DNA from: Niastella vici
GTDB taxonomy: Bacteria > Bacteroidota > Bacteroidia > Chitinophagales > Chitinophagaceae
Assembly: GCF_002077945.1 (NCBI RefSeq)
Contig: NZ_LVYD01000058.1
Coordinates: 248,001-312,000 of the forward strand
Length of the DNA stretch: 64,000 bases
Direction of reading: 5' to 3'
Each line of letters begins with the position of its first letter. Position 1 is the stretch's first letter. The notes under the pieces were generated by a model. That model had not been told where the DNA came from. It was given only the letters and a program-made list of their open reading frames with translations, and searched no databases. Below, piece after piece: positions 7,400 to 17,168 of this stretch. Made by a program: the position numbers and the translations under genes.

Positions 7400-8872
7400 T
7401 TATTGAAAAAGATGATCAGTAATCTGAAGCGGTTTATTACTTTCAAAATTGAAAAGCGTTAATCGCCTGATCAGGTAATATAAAGACCAGTAGCTGCGTA
7501 AATTATTTATATAATCAGTAACGGCCCGGTCTTTATCGAGTTGTGCATTATTAAAATCAGTATAATTAAGACTGCCTACAGAATATTTTTGTAAAGCGAT
7601 GTCATAACGTTGTTGTGACAGATGGCTTGCTTCTTTGGAAATTTCCATTTGCTCTTTTTGCATACTCCATTTCATGATCTGGTAATTTACTTCCTGCTCG
7701 GCAGAGAGCAGTTGTTGGGTAATTGTATTCTTCTCAAGCTCAAGATTTGCCAGTGCCCGTTTTCGGTTAGATTTATTTACTCCCCAATCTACAAGGGGAA
7801 CATTGAACCCAATAGTTATTGATTGGTTTCTTAGCGGGTCGGAGTAGGATTGCTGAAATGTATTACCTGTTTGCGTTAGACCAATGTTGGCGTTGAGGCT
7901 TATGGATGGACCTGTTTCTGATTTAGTAGCGGCGACCGCTTGTTCTGCTTCAAGCCGCCTTCGCTGAAATTCAATGATAAATTTTCTGTTGCTTTTCACT
8001 TTTTCCAACGCAGCGGCCGGACTTACATCAAAAAAAGTTATAGAATCAGGCAGCTCAATTTCCAACTCTTCAACCTTTTCAAGATTTAAAAAGCGTATGA
8101 GGTTTTGTTGGGCGGTTTGCAATGAAAGCAAAGAATTAGCAACCGCTTTCTTTGCATTCAGTAAACTGACTTTTGATTGAAGAACATCATTAAGTTGTAC
8201 TGTGCCAATTTCAAACCGGGCCTGGGTGGTTTTTATAAGTGTATCAATATTCCTCAGGTTTTGTTGATCCAGTTTAAGCTGAATATCTGCAAATAATAAG
8301 TTGAAATAATAGTTTACAGTATTATAGGAGATATCTTCCAGGTTTTCAAGATACTCCCGTTGTGCTTCCTTCAATCTCAATGGTTCAATCTTTTTCTGCC
8401 ACTTGATATAATTATAAAACAAATTGTTTTGGCGATAGCTTATTGTCAATGGAACTGAGGTATATAAAGTGTTTTTAAAGTTTCCGAAATTATCTATTCT
8501 TCGAAGAGATGAACCCACTGATATGTTGCCACCAGTTAGCCCTATATTCTGCGACAGATTCAGGTTAATGCCTGAGTTTGCGACGTTCTGACTTACAAAG
8601 TTATTTTGACCATTGGGCAAAGTGATTGAATTAATAGTCCTGTAATAATCCGGCAAAGTTCCGTTCAGTGATAGCTTAGGTAAAAAGCCCGCTTTATAGC
8701 TTTCATAATTCCAGTAAGAGGACCGTGCTCTGTTTACTGCAATTTTATAGTCAAGCGAGTTTTCCAATGCAATATGTATTGCTTCTTTAAGAGTTAACCT
8801 ACTTGTAGATTGTGCATTGGCATAAGAGAAAAGTATGGAAAAGATAACAATAAGGGGCAATCGTTTTTTCAT
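7400..8872 (-). CDS. TolC-family outer-membrane efflux protein
   Basis: A 490-residue protein with a cleavable signal (MKKRLPLIVIFSILFSYANA) and the long-helix/beta architecture of TolC-like proteins: TLKEAIHIALENSLDYKIAV near the N-terminus is the conserved opening helix, repeated in a second half (LEKVKSNRKFIIEFQRRRLEAE onward) that ends with the usual YxxALxKYxxGxxxYxDF-like helix (QRYDIALQKYSVGSLNYTDF). TolC proteins form trimeric outer-membrane channels for RND or ABC pumps. It is divergent from the plus-strand operon that begins at 9226 and ends with an RND adaptor and two RND permeases, so it is a good candidate for the channel of that system. Confidence 0.9.
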   Translation of the reverse strand: MKKRLPLIVIFSILFSYANAQSTSRLTLKEAIHIALENSLDYKIAVNRARSSYWNYESYKAGFLPKLSLNGTLPDYYRTINSITLPNGQNNFVSQNVANSGINLNLSQNIGLTGGNISVGSSLRRIDNFGNFKNTLYTSVPLTISYRQNNLFYNYIKWQKKIEPLRLKEAQREYLENLEDISYNTVNYYFNLLFADIQLKLDQQNLRNIDTLIKTTQARFEIGTVQLNDVLQSKVSLLNAKKAVANSLLSLQTAQQNLIRFLNLEKVEELEIELPDSITFFDVSPAAALEKVKSNRKFIIEFQRRRLEAEQAVAATKSETGPSISLNANIGLTQTGNTFQQSYSDPLRNQSITIGFNVPLVDWGVNKSNRKRALANLELEKNTITQQLLSAEQEVNYQIMKWSMQKEQMEISKEASHLSQQRYDIALQKYSVGSLNYTDFNNAQLDKDRAVTDYINNLRSYWSLYYLIRRLTLFNFESNKPLQITDHLFQ

Positions 8873-9225
8873 TAATTCAGTGAATAAGGGTAATGAATTT
8901 CAGGCAATCAATAGTAACACAAAAGGCTATAACTAAAAGTGAAAGTACAATTTTTGTAGACAAAAAAAATGCATCAATTGATATTAGATAATAAAATATT
9001 TGTGTCCTTTATTTGGTTGGGTGATTTTTTTATTTAAACTTGTCATAGTTACAGTTAACCAACCAACCTTTAAACGTATGCATGACATTTATCAGTTCCA
9101 CCGCGCAATACCCATTTACCCCAATCGATGTATTGGTTCTCTTCCCTGATATATCCTACATATAGACATACTTTACTGATCATGCTTTTGCAATAAGCAA
9201 GCTTTCCCAATTATAACGATTACAT
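8873..9225. other. Divergent intergenic region between the TolC-like and FAD-protein genes
   Basis: A 353-bp AT-rich interval from which both transcription units should start. I found no exact TAnnTTTG element with a partner TTG on either strand and no open frame, so promoter positions cannot be given. Confidence 0.5.
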
Positions 9226-10644
9226 ATGAAAATAGCAGTAATTGGGGCTGGCGCTGCAGGAATGACAGCTGCTTACTCTTTAGTGAAAAAGAACGTGAGT
9301 GTAGATATCTATGAGGCAAGTTCTGACATTGGCGGTCTGGCCCGTACTCTTTCCTTATGGAACCAAAAAGTAGATATTGGTCCCCATCGTTTTTTTAGTA
9401 ATGACAAACGTGTCAATGCGCTTTGGCTGGAAGTGATAGGTAGTGATTATGAGATGGTGAACCGGCTTACACGCATACATTACAAGAATGATTTCTATAG
9501 TTATCCTTTAAGTATATTCAATGTCCTCAGGAATCTCGGAATTGGAGAAACAACCCGTTGTTTGCTTAGTTATTTGGCCGAGCAGTTCAGGCCAACGAAA
9601 CAGGACGGATCTTTTGAAGCATGGGTACAGAGAAGATTTGGCAAACGTTTGTTTGAGATCTTCTTCAAAACGTACACCGAAAAGCTTTGGGGAATAAAAT
9701 GTACCGAGCTGGATGCTGACTTCGCCGCCCAACGGATCAAGAAGCTCTCACTATATGAAGCAATTAAAAATGCCGCTTTACAAGGAAAAGGTAATAAACA
9801 CAAAACACTTGTTGATCAGTTTGCTTACCCGCTCGATGGTACTGGAGTAGTGTATGAAAGGATGGCCAGGTTCATAAAGGAATCAGGGAATAACATTTAT
9901 CTGAATACGCCGGTTTACAGGGTTACCACTTCTAATGGGGCTGTAAATGGCATAGAACTGAAAGATGGTACCGGCAGGCAATATGACCATGTTATATCAT
10001 CTATGCCCTACACACTAATGGTGGGCCGCTTGCCGGAAGCGCCGGTGGAAATTAAGTCGTTGGCGCAGAAATTAAAATACAGGAATACTGTTATTGTTTA
10101 CCTCCTGGTCAATGCTGTTGATATTTTCCCCGACAACTGGATCTATATTCATTCTTCGGATCTGAAAATGGGAAGAATAACTAATTTCAGAAACTGGGTG
10201 CCAGATCTTTATGGCGACAAAAAGAAAACTATTCTTGCGATTGAATATTGGTGTAATGATGACGATGAAATATGGAAATCCACCGACAGCAGTTTTATTC
10301 AGCTGGCATCAACTGAAATATTGAAGACTCAATTATTGAAACAGGGTATGCTAGAAAGTGGTTATGTACATCGCATACCCCGGTCATATCCGGTATACAG
10401 TAAAGGCTATAAAGAAATTTTAAAGCCAATAGAGGAATATCTTTCTTCAATACAAAACCTTTCGGCTATAGGCAGGTATGGTGCTTTCAAATACAATAAT
10501 CAGGACCATAGTATTCTTATGGGGTTATTGGCTGCGGAAAATATTGCGGATGGCGCGGGTCATAAGTTAAGTGAAATCAATACCGACTATGAAACGTATC
10601 AGGAATCATATATCATTACAAAATCAGGATTGCTCAAACAATGA
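9226..10644 (+). CDS. FAD-dependent oxidoreductase, UDP-galactopyranose mutase/amine-oxidase-like
   Basis: A 472-residue flavoprotein of the superfamily that includes UDP-galactopyranose mutase, protoporphyrinogen oxidase and phytoene desaturase. The N-terminus has the dinucleotide fold (VIGAGAAGMTAAYSL, residues 4-18) followed by the acidic end of beta-2 (YEASSDIGGLAR) and a conserved DIGPHRFFS. The central part resembles relatives found in polysaccharide and lipid-sugar clusters (KLWGIKCTELDADFAAQRIK). Substrate is not clear. It overlaps the next gene by 4 bp (ATGA), and the operon holds GT-C-like proteins and a GT2, so a role in modifying a sugar or lipid-linked precursor is plausible but inferred. 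Confidence 0.8.
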   Translation: MKIAVIGAGAAGMTAAYSLVKKNVSVDIYEASSDIGGLARTLSLWNQKVDIGPHRFFSNDKRVNALWLEVIGSDYEMVNRLTRIHYKNDFYSYPLSIFNVLRNLGIGETTRCLLSYLAEQFRPTKQDGSFEAWVQRRFGKRLFEIFFKTYTEKLWGIKCTELDADFAAQRIKKLSLYEAIKNAALQGKGNKHKTLVDQFAYPLDGTGVVYERMARFIKESGNNIYLNTPVYRVTTSNGAVNGIELKDGTGRQYDHVISSMPYTLMVGRLPEAPVEIKSLAQKLKYRNTVIVYLLVNAVDIFPDNWIYIHSSDLKMGRITNFRNWVPDLYGDKKKTILAIEYWCNDDDEIWKSTDSSFIQLASTEILKTQLLKQGMLESGYVHRIPRSYPVYSKGYKEILKPIEEYLSSIQNLSAIGRYGAFKYNNQDHSILMGLLAAENIADGAGHKLSEINTDYETYQESYIITKSGLLKQ

Positions 10645-12005
10645 TAAAGACCAGCACATATATAAAATGGAAAACCATTGTTTCCGATTGTTTGCAAAGC
10701 CCGCTGTTTTGGTTATTACTGATATGTTTTACTTTCAGGAATTTTTATGAACATTTATATGTTCCTGAGATCAACTATTATTCAGATACTGTAACCTATT
10801 ATTATGCCGCGCAGCATATTTTTAATGGCATTGTAGATGCATTCAGAACTCCTGTTTATCCGATAATCATTAAGGTTATTCAGGCGATAGATGAGCGTAG
10901 TGTTTTTAATAACATAGTTTACTTTCAGAGAACCGTTTCCTTTATCAGCATTATTCCCTTCTATCTTTTTTGCAAAAGGTGGTTACAGGCAAAATATTTG
11001 CAGTTCACGGCAACCCTTATTTATGGCTGTATGCCGGCTATCCTTTATTATAACGTTGGGATTTTTCCGGAATCGTTGCTTTTATCCTCACTAACATTCT
11101 TGTTGTATTTCTTTTCAGAATATATACGGCAACCAGGTCCTGGTAAGGCAATAATGTTGAACTTATTCATTCTTTACCTTGTTTTATTAAAGCCTGGTTG
11201 TATTTATTTATATGGGGTGCTGGGCATGATCTGGATATTGAAGCTGTTTTATGAAAAGGGCAGAACACACTTCAAATATGAGATCGCGGGTTTCATTGTA
11301 AGTATCTTATTGGTGTTTGGTTACTGCCTGTTGAACAAAAAGCAAAATGGCATTTTGGGATTATCTACAGTTAACCACGATAATAATTTTGCGAATATAA
11401 TTTTAAGCAACGCATACAAAAATATTTCCGATAAAAGATTTGTTGCTGCAATTGATAGTGCTAAAGGCAAGGGGCATTATTACAGTGTATATTATTTAAA
11501 CAACGATTTCTACCGGTACCAGAAGTGTTACAAAAGTTTTCCTGCATTTTACCCATTTACAGAAGATATGACCGGGGTTTCTAAAGTGCCGCCAAATAAT
11601 TATGGGTATACAAGAGCGCAATTAGATGCATATATAAAGGAGGCAATGCTGTCCAAAACATATTGGCAATACATTGTCAGCGAATTTGAAACGTTTACTC
11701 ACTTCAGGCTGCTATTTATTAGCGGGTATATGCTTTATCTGCTTTTTCTGATTGAGTTGGTATTAATACTTCAGTTGGTAATACGCCGGAAAAAAATATC
11801 ATGGATACATCTTTTTTGCTTTCTCGTGCTGGCTGGCATAATAGGCACAACTTTAATCGGGGGTATTGATGATGGTACCAGAAGCAGGGTGTTAATGCCT
11901 GTAGCCCCATTCCTGATTATTTTCATAATTGGATTTATTGATAGGTTACAGATCACAATTTTTAATAAGAATGGATTTAGGAAAATGCTGAATTATTACT
12001 CATAA
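10641..12005 (+). CDS. Polytopic membrane protein, GT-C (ArnT/PMT-like) glycosyltransferase candidate
   Basis: A 454-residue protein with about 9-11 predicted membrane segments. The first periplasmic loop has acidic residues and a pattern seen in GT-C enzymes (YYSDTVTYYYAAQHIFNG, then RTPVYPIIIK), where an Asp in loop 1 is catalytic and polyprenyl-phosphate sugars are donors. The middle loop is large and soluble (about residues 230-330), and a late GGIDDGTRSRVLMPVAPFLI resembles the C-terminal GT39-type segment. It is translationally coupled to the FAD protein upstream. Family membership is inferred from topology and motifs. Confidence 0.65.
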   Translation: MIKTSTYIKWKTIVSDCLQSPLFWLLLICFTFRNFYEHLYVPEINYYSDTVTYYYAAQHIFNGIVDAFRTPVYPIIIKVIQAIDERSVFNNIVYFQRTVSFISIIPFYLFCKRWLQAKYLQFTATLIYGCMPAILYYNVGIFPESLLLSSLTFLLYFFSEYIRQPGPGKAIMLNLFILYLVLLKPGCIYLYGVLGMIWILKLFYEKGRTHFKYEIAGFIVSILLVFGYCLLNKKQNGILGLSTVNHDNNFANIILSNAYKNISDKRFVAAIDSAKGKGHYYSVYYLNNDFYRYQKCYKSFPAFYPFTEDMTGVSKVPPNNYGYTRAQLDAYIKEAMLSKTYWQYIVSEFETFTHFRLLFISGYMLYLLFLIELVLILQLVIRRKKISWIHLFCFLVLAGIIGTTLIGGIDDGTRSRVLMPVAPFLIIFIIGFIDRLQITIFNKNGFRKMLNYYS

Positions 12006-12020
12006 ACCTTTTTTCCACCG

Positions 12021-13133
12021 TTGAAAAAGTTACTATTGATACTCCAAAATGTTATAGGAAAGGTTTGGACCTCTCTAATTGGCTTGCCCTGGAGAAGATA
12101 TCTCAGATATGTTGCCAGGAAAGCCGTATACCTGCTTTTGATTTTTATTTTGATTGTGGTTTTGCGTGTTTTCGTATTCGAGTTCTATAGCGTTGATTCG
12201 AATAGCATGGAAGGTACCTTACTTAATGGGGACCTTATAATGGTTAACAAGATTTGTTATGGAGCAAGATTACCACGTAAACCAAACGAAATGCCTTTTG
12301 TGGAAGCTGCTGCTTACTTACTTGGCTTTCAATCATGGGCACAGGACGAGAGTTGGAGTTATCGCCGGATGCCGGGAACGGGTGGCGTAAAGCGTAATGA
12401 TATCATCGTTTTCATGCATCCGGAAAATGAAAAATATATTGTTAAACGCTGCATCGGTTTACCCGGAGATACGCTTCAGATCAGCCATAACTGCAGGTAT
12501 ATAAATGGCATAATTCAACCAGAGTCTCAGGAGGCAAAATTCTCCTACAATGTTAAATCAAAAGCAGAAAATCTTCCAGTCGATTCATTAAAAGAATATG
12601 GAATTACCAACAAGGATTTTCTATGGAGGTACAAAAGCTATTTCCATATGTCAATGACGGATAGTGCCGCGGTTTCTTTAAAAAACTGTAGCCTCATTGA
12701 TACTGTTGCTATTGATGATATGCCGGTAGGTACAAATGGGCCGGCTTTGTTTCCGCCGCATTATGATGTAAAATTTACGAGGGAGAACTATGGGCCGGTT
12801 ATTATACCTGCAAAAAACAAAACCATCCTGCTTAATACCAGCAATGTGGCTTTTTATATTGATGTTATTACTAAGTATGAAAGCAACTTGTTGAACATTT
12901 CAGGTAATAAGATCTATATAAATGATAAAGAAACTGATCGATATACATTTAAGATGAATTATTATTTCATGGCAGGAGATAACCGCTACCATTCTATAGA
13001 TTCCCGGTATTGGGGATTTGTGCCTGAGAACCTGCTTATTGGTAAAGTGTCGTTTATGTTTTTTTCATTAGACCCTGAACAAAGCGGCTTCAAAAAATTT
13101 CGTATGAACAGGATGTTTAAAAGTATAAATTAA
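12021..13133 (+). CDS. lepB: Signal peptidase I
   Basis: A 370-residue type I signal peptidase starting at TTG (no other start precedes the first motif). It has an N-terminal anchor (about residues 33-50), then box B with the catalytic Ser (DSNSMEGTL, Ser62), box D with the catalytic Lys (VKRCIGLPGD, Lys142), and box E (AGDNRYHSIDSRYWGFV) near the C-terminus. A long insert between boxes D and E (about 160-300) is usual for Bacteroidota enzymes. The box B Pro (SMxPT in most) is Gly (SMEGT). Being inside the island with an NVEALA-type peptide and export genes, it may be a dedicated peptidase and not the housekeeping one; that is inference. Confidence 0.9.
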   Translation: MKKLLLILQNVIGKVWTSLIGLPWRRYLRYVARKAVYLLLIFILIVVLRVFVFEFYSVDSNSMEGTLLNGDLIMVNKICYGARLPRKPNEMPFVEAAAYLLGFQSWAQDESWSYRRMPGTGGVKRNDIIVFMHPENEKYIVKRCIGLPGDTLQISHNCRYINGIIQPESQEAKFSYNVKSKAENLPVDSLKEYGITNKDFLWRYKSYFHMSMTDSAAVSLKNCSLIDTVAIDDMPVGTNGPALFPPHYDVKFTRENYGPVIIPAKNKTILLNTSNVAFYIDVITKYESNLLNISGNKIYINDKETDRYTFKMNYYFMAGDNRYHSIDSRYWGFVPENLLIGKVSFMFFSLDPEQSGFKKFRMNRMFKSIN

Positions 13134-13138
13134 GAGAA

Positions 13139-14509
13139 ATGAATAGAAATATTTTATTGGTGATCATCGGAGCCGTTATACTTTGTTTCGTAGCGTTGGA
13201 TAATAAATTTCCAGTACTAACGCAGGATACAGGAAGTTATATAAACTCGGGTTTTACCAGGGATGTTCCCTTCGACAGACCGGTTTTGTATGGCTTGTTT
13301 ATTAGTCATGCCAGTTGGGGGAGTTCTTTGTGGCTGGTTGTTTTCAGCCAGGCACTTATTCTTTCCATTGTATTATTCTATTATTTCCGTTATTTCTCTG
13401 CAAACATTTATTTCAATTTTTTTTATCTGGCCTGTTTGTTCTTTATAACTTTTTGCATGACCGGCTCATTAGCTGCAAGCAAGATCGCACCCGGTGTGTT
13501 TGGTGGTATTACTTTATTAGGTACGGGACTCATGTTATTTGCGAAAGACCTTACGCAACGCGATTACTGGATTATCCTGTCCATAACGGTCATCAGCGCC
13601 GGAATGGATGTAGCTTATCTGATAACACTGGTATTGCTTGTGATAATTTATGGAGTTGCAGCATTAATTAAAGGAAAAGGTCAGGTTCCGCATGTAATCA
13701 GTGTAAATAGAAAAAGAGTATTACATACAGGAGTAATGGCGGTTGTTGCCTGGCTGTTGATCTCAATGATACATTTCCTGCTCGGGGCAGGTTTTGGCAT
13801 CACCCGTGATAAGCATATTTCCGTTTTTCCCCGCTTAATTAATACTGGTTTGGCGAAAGAATACCTTGATCAACATTGTGAAAAAGGGCAGCCTGGTATT
13901 TGCGCTTATAAAGACAGTTTAAATAAGCTGATTACGGTGAACAGCAGACTTGTTAACGCAGCTTTAACCGATGCACAGATCAAAGCATTCAGGGAAATAG
14001 TTCCTGAGATCATTTCACAAAACGGATTTGCGCGTAAAATAGTGAAAAGATCAGTCATCGATTTTTTCTTACAGATACCTAAGATCAGAACTGCTAAATA
14101 TACACAGCTCCATGAGCGTTCGGTAACATATACATCTATTTATAAATGGTATAACAGTTCAGTGAGAGAGACCTATCTCTCGCGGCAAATGGCCAGATGG
14201 TTGGATTTCTGGTACCTGAATTACTCTCAGATAATTTCTGTTATATGTTGTTTAGGAGTTTTTATACTGGTTTTCTTTAATAAAGTAGCATCGCGGCAAC
14301 AGCCTTTATTTATGTATGTATTTATTGCATACATGGTGTATGCTTTCGCAGGTGCGCTTTTATATGGAAGCAGAAACGATTTTCAAAGCGATATCGTTTG
14401 GGTATTGTGTGTTCCGGTTTTTATTTATCTGTCTGAAGCCGGGTTTAAGAATAGTGCTCAAAAGTCCGGCAAGGGTTTAACTTCTCCACAGGAAAGTCTT
14501 TTAATTTAA
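13139..14509 (+). CDS. Polytopic membrane protein, GT-C-like, paralogue A
   Basis: A 456-residue protein with about 10 membrane segments and a soluble loop at about residues 230-330. The first extracytoplasmic loop reads TQDTGSYINSGF...RPVLYGLF, matching the same position of the next gene (NCDSAMYIEAAN...RPILYGLF), so the two are paralogues. An Asp in this loop and a following Arg/Pro are reminiscent of GT-C glycosyltransferases. It lies 5 bp after lepB and 16 bp before its paralogue. No assigned family; a lipid-linked sugar transferase or related surface-glycan protein is the best guess. Confidence 0.6.
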   Translation: MNRNILLVIIGAVILCFVALDNKFPVLTQDTGSYINSGFTRDVPFDRPVLYGLFISHASWGSSLWLVVFSQALILSIVLFYYFRYFSANIYFNFFYLACLFFITFCMTGSLAASKIAPGVFGGITLLGTGLMLFAKDLTQRDYWIILSITVISAGMDVAYLITLVLLVIIYGVAALIKGKGQVPHVISVNRKRVLHTGVMAVVAWLLISMIHFLLGAGFGITRDKHISVFPRLINTGLAKEYLDQHCEKGQPGICAYKDSLNKLITVNSRLVNAALTDAQIKAFREIVPEIISQNGFARKIVKRSVIDFFLQIPKIRTAKYTQLHERSVTYTSIYKWYNSSVRETYLSRQMARWLDFWYLNYSQIISVICCLGVFILVFFNKVASRQQPLFMYVFIAYMVYAFAGALLYGSRNDFQSDIVWVLCVPVFIYLSEAGFKNSAQKSGKGLTSPQESLLI

Positions 14510-14525
14510 AAATTGATAGCCGAAA

Positions 14526-15935
14526 ATGAATAAACAAATAACACCTACATACAAAAACATATTAGCTATCATTACAGCTACTGTGGTATTATGTTTCATG
14601 GCATTCCATAATAGATATCCGCTTATTTTCAACTGCGATTCGGCTATGTACATAGAAGCTGCCAATATGGGAATGGTAAGGGCAGACCGCCCTATATTAT
14701 ATGGTCTTTTCGTTATGTTTATGAGTCTCCATAAATCGTTGTGGCTTGTGGTGGTTGTACAGGCTATGATAGTTGCTTTTGTTGTTAATTGTTATTTCCG
14801 GTACTTTACTTCCGCGGCGAACTATATTCCTTATTATCTGAGCTTTATTGTATTGATTTCCTTTTTTATGGGCGGCTCATTTGTAACAAGCTGGTTAATG
14901 CCCGATGTTTTTACGCCTCTCTCAATTTTATGCATAGGCCTGTTATTATTCATCGAAAAATTAAAGCTCGCGGAGTTAATTGTTATATCAATACTCACTG
15001 TTGTAAGCATTGCTATGCATAATTCGCATTTCTTCATCTGCTTAAGCTTTACATTATTGTTACTGGCAGGCTTTGCTTTCAGGCAAATAAGATATAAATA
15101 TCAGGCAGCCGGCATTCAAATAAAACGGCTGCTATTCACCATTGTTCTTGTTGTTGTGAGCAATGTTTTTTTATCGGCTGTTCATTACAAATACAGTGGC
15201 GAATTTAAAGCCTCCCGGGGCGGCCCTATTTTTCTGATGGGCAGTTTTATAGAAATGGGTGTTGTTGATACCTACCTGGCTGAGAACTGTGGGCGAAAAA
15301 ATTATAAGTTATGTCAATACAGAAAAGCTTTGCCTAATAATTTTATGTGGGCAAGTAAAAGCCCCATTCATAAAACAGGAGGATGGGAGGGAAATGAATT
15401 AGAGTACTCAGCTATTATTAAGGATATACTCACCACTCCGGCGTATTTGAAAACGGTGGTTTATAATTCCATTATACTAACAAGTAAACAGTTCTTTCAT
15501 TTTGAAACAGGGGAAGCCGGTGTGCCGCTTGAAACAGTAGTTAATGTTATACAAGACTATTATCCCAATGAAGCTTTAAGGTTTATGAATGCACGGCAAA
15601 GCAATGGCACACTTCATTTTGAATTTATAAATCATACTCAAACTCTGATTGTTGGGATTTGTCTTTTTCTTTTTTTATTGGTTTTCATATACGGAAAGTT
15701 AACTGTAAGGTTCCGGTTATTGATCATTTTTATATTAACAGCGTTGCTTCTTAATGCCTGGTTCTGTGGTACTTTTTCAGGTGTGTATCCCAGGTACCAG
15801 GACCGCCTCGTGTGGCTGCTCCCTTTACCGCTTTTTCTCTATGCGATGGAGCTGGCTGTAACCGATAATCTTTTTTATTCGATTAAGAAGAAATTGAATT
15901 TGTTATATGTCGAAAAGAGAGGAATAACAGATTAA
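14526..15935 (+). CDS. Polytopic membrane protein, GT-C-like, paralogue B
   Basis: A 469-residue paralogue of the preceding gene with the same layout: N-terminal helix, loop with CDSAMYIEAANMGMVRADRP, about 10 membrane segments, and a soluble loop (about 235-330) containing a Cys pair (ENCGRKNYKLC) that is also present in paralogue A (QHCEKGQPGIC). The conserved Cys pair suggests a disulphide on the periplasmic side, of interest because a thioredoxin-like CxxC protein is encoded downstream. Function is inferred only from topology. Confidence 0.6.
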   Translation: MNKQITPTYKNILAIITATVVLCFMAFHNRYPLIFNCDSAMYIEAANMGMVRADRPILYGLFVMFMSLHKSLWLVVVVQAMIVAFVVNCYFRYFTSAANYIPYYLSFIVLISFFMGGSFVTSWLMPDVFTPLSILCIGLLLFIEKLKLAELIVISILTVVSIAMHNSHFFICLSFTLLLLAGFAFRQIRYKYQAAGIQIKRLLFTIVLVVVSNVFLSAVHYKYSGEFKASRGGPIFLMGSFIEMGVVDTYLAENCGRKNYKLCQYRKALPNNFMWASKSPIHKTGGWEGNELEYSAIIKDILTTPAYLKTVVYNSIILTSKQFFHFETGEAGVPLETVVNVIQDYYPNEALRFMNARQSNGTLHFEFINHTQTLIVGICLFLFLLVFIYGKLTVRFRLLIIFILTALLLNAWFCGTFSGVYPRYQDRLVWLLPLPLFLYAMELAVTDNLFYSIKKKLNLLYVEKRGITD

Positions 15936-15959
15936 AAATAAATTAAGACGATAATTGTC

Positions 15960-17120
15960 ATGGAATTTACAATCTTAATGCCTTGCCTGAATGAGGCGGA
16001 AACTTTAAAGTCCTGCATACAGAAAGCTAAGAATGGTATAGCGCATAACAATCTGGTAGCGGAGATCCTTGTAGCCGACAATGGAAGTACCGATGGTTCT
16101 ATTGATATGGCACTACATTTGGGAGCCCGCGTTATACATGTTGATGACAAAGGTTATGGAAATGCATTGAGGGCAGGGATTGAACATGCAAAAGGTAAAT
16201 ACATCATTATGGGTGATTCTGATGATAGTTATGATTTTGAAGATATCTCTTTATTCGTAGCCAAATTAAGGGAAGGTAACGACCTTGTTATGGGAAATAG
16301 GTTTAAGGGTGGAATAATGAAAGGCGCAATGCCTTTTTTGCACAGATATCTTGGAAACCCCGTATTGTCATTTATCGGAAGACTATTTTTCAAGATAAAG
16401 ATTGGTGACTTCCATTGCGGACTGCGGGGGTTTAACCGAAATGCCATATTGGATATCGGATTAAATTCAACAGGGATGGAATTTGCATCGGAAATGGTGG
16501 TAAGATCTTCATTAAATAATTTGAAAATTTCAGAGGTGCCGACGACGTTACAACCCGACGGCAGATCTAGACCACCGCATTTGCGAACATGGCGGGATGG
16601 CTGGCGTCATCTGCGATTCCTTTTAATGTATAGTCCTAAATGGTTGTTCTTATATCCCGGAGCAATACTCACCATTACAGGACTTATAATAACAGCTATC
16701 CTTTTTGGGGGACCTGTGCAAATTAAGTCGGTAACATTCGACATTCACACAATGCTCTATTCGTCTATTATGATAATAATAGGCTTTCAGGTGCTTACAT
16801 TTTATTTCCTTTCGAAGATTTATGCCATTAAGGCCGGACTGGATAATAATAAAAAGTGGTTAGGCAGCTTTGATAAATTTTTCTCTTTGGAAAGAGCATT
16901 AATATCGGGAGGGCTGGTTTTTATGGCAGGTTTGTTTCTCACCATTTACAGTATCGGGGTATGGAATAGCAAATCATTCGGGAATTTAGATCCGGTACAA
17001 ACCTTCCGGTTCGTAATACCATCATCTACCTTCCTGGTATTGGGAATACAAATGGTTTTTAACAGTTTTTTTACCAGCATTCTGAACATGCAGGCGCGTG
17101 GAACTATAAAGTATAGTTGA
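15960..17120 (+). CDS. Family 2 glycosyltransferase with C-terminal membrane segments
   Basis: A 386-residue GT2 of the dolichol-phosphate-mannose-synthase type. The N-terminal GT-A domain (about 1-215) has the opening strand TILMPCLNEAETL, DNGSTDGS, and the DxD-like metal site GDSDDSYDF. Helices after residue 225 include four membrane segments. Such enzymes transfer a sugar from a nucleotide donor to polyprenyl phosphate, which then feeds GT-C transferases like those encoded just upstream. This makes a coherent periplasmic glycosylation set. The gene has its own 24-bp spacer and normal length. Confidence 0.85.
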   Translation: MEFTILMPCLNEAETLKSCIQKAKNGIAHNNLVAEILVADNGSTDGSIDMALHLGARVIHVDDKGYGNALRAGIEHAKGKYIIMGDSDDSYDFEDISLFVAKLREGNDLVMGNRFKGGIMKGAMPFLHRYLGNPVLSFIGRLFFKIKIGDFHCGLRGFNRNAILDIGLNSTGMEFASEMVVRSSLNNLKISEVPTTLQPDGRSRPPHLRTWRDGWRHLRFLLMYSPKWLFLYPGAILTITGLIITAILFGGPVQIKSVTFDIHTMLYSSIMIIIGFQVLTFYFLSKIYAIKAGLDNNKKWLGSFDKFFSLERALISGGLVFMAGLFLTIYSIGVWNSKSFGNLDPVQTFRFVIPSSTFLVLGIQMVFNSFFTSILNMQARGTIKYS

Positions 17121-17168
17121 TTTTTTAATAGACAACTCTTTTTTTTCATTCACTTAAATCAAAATTCC

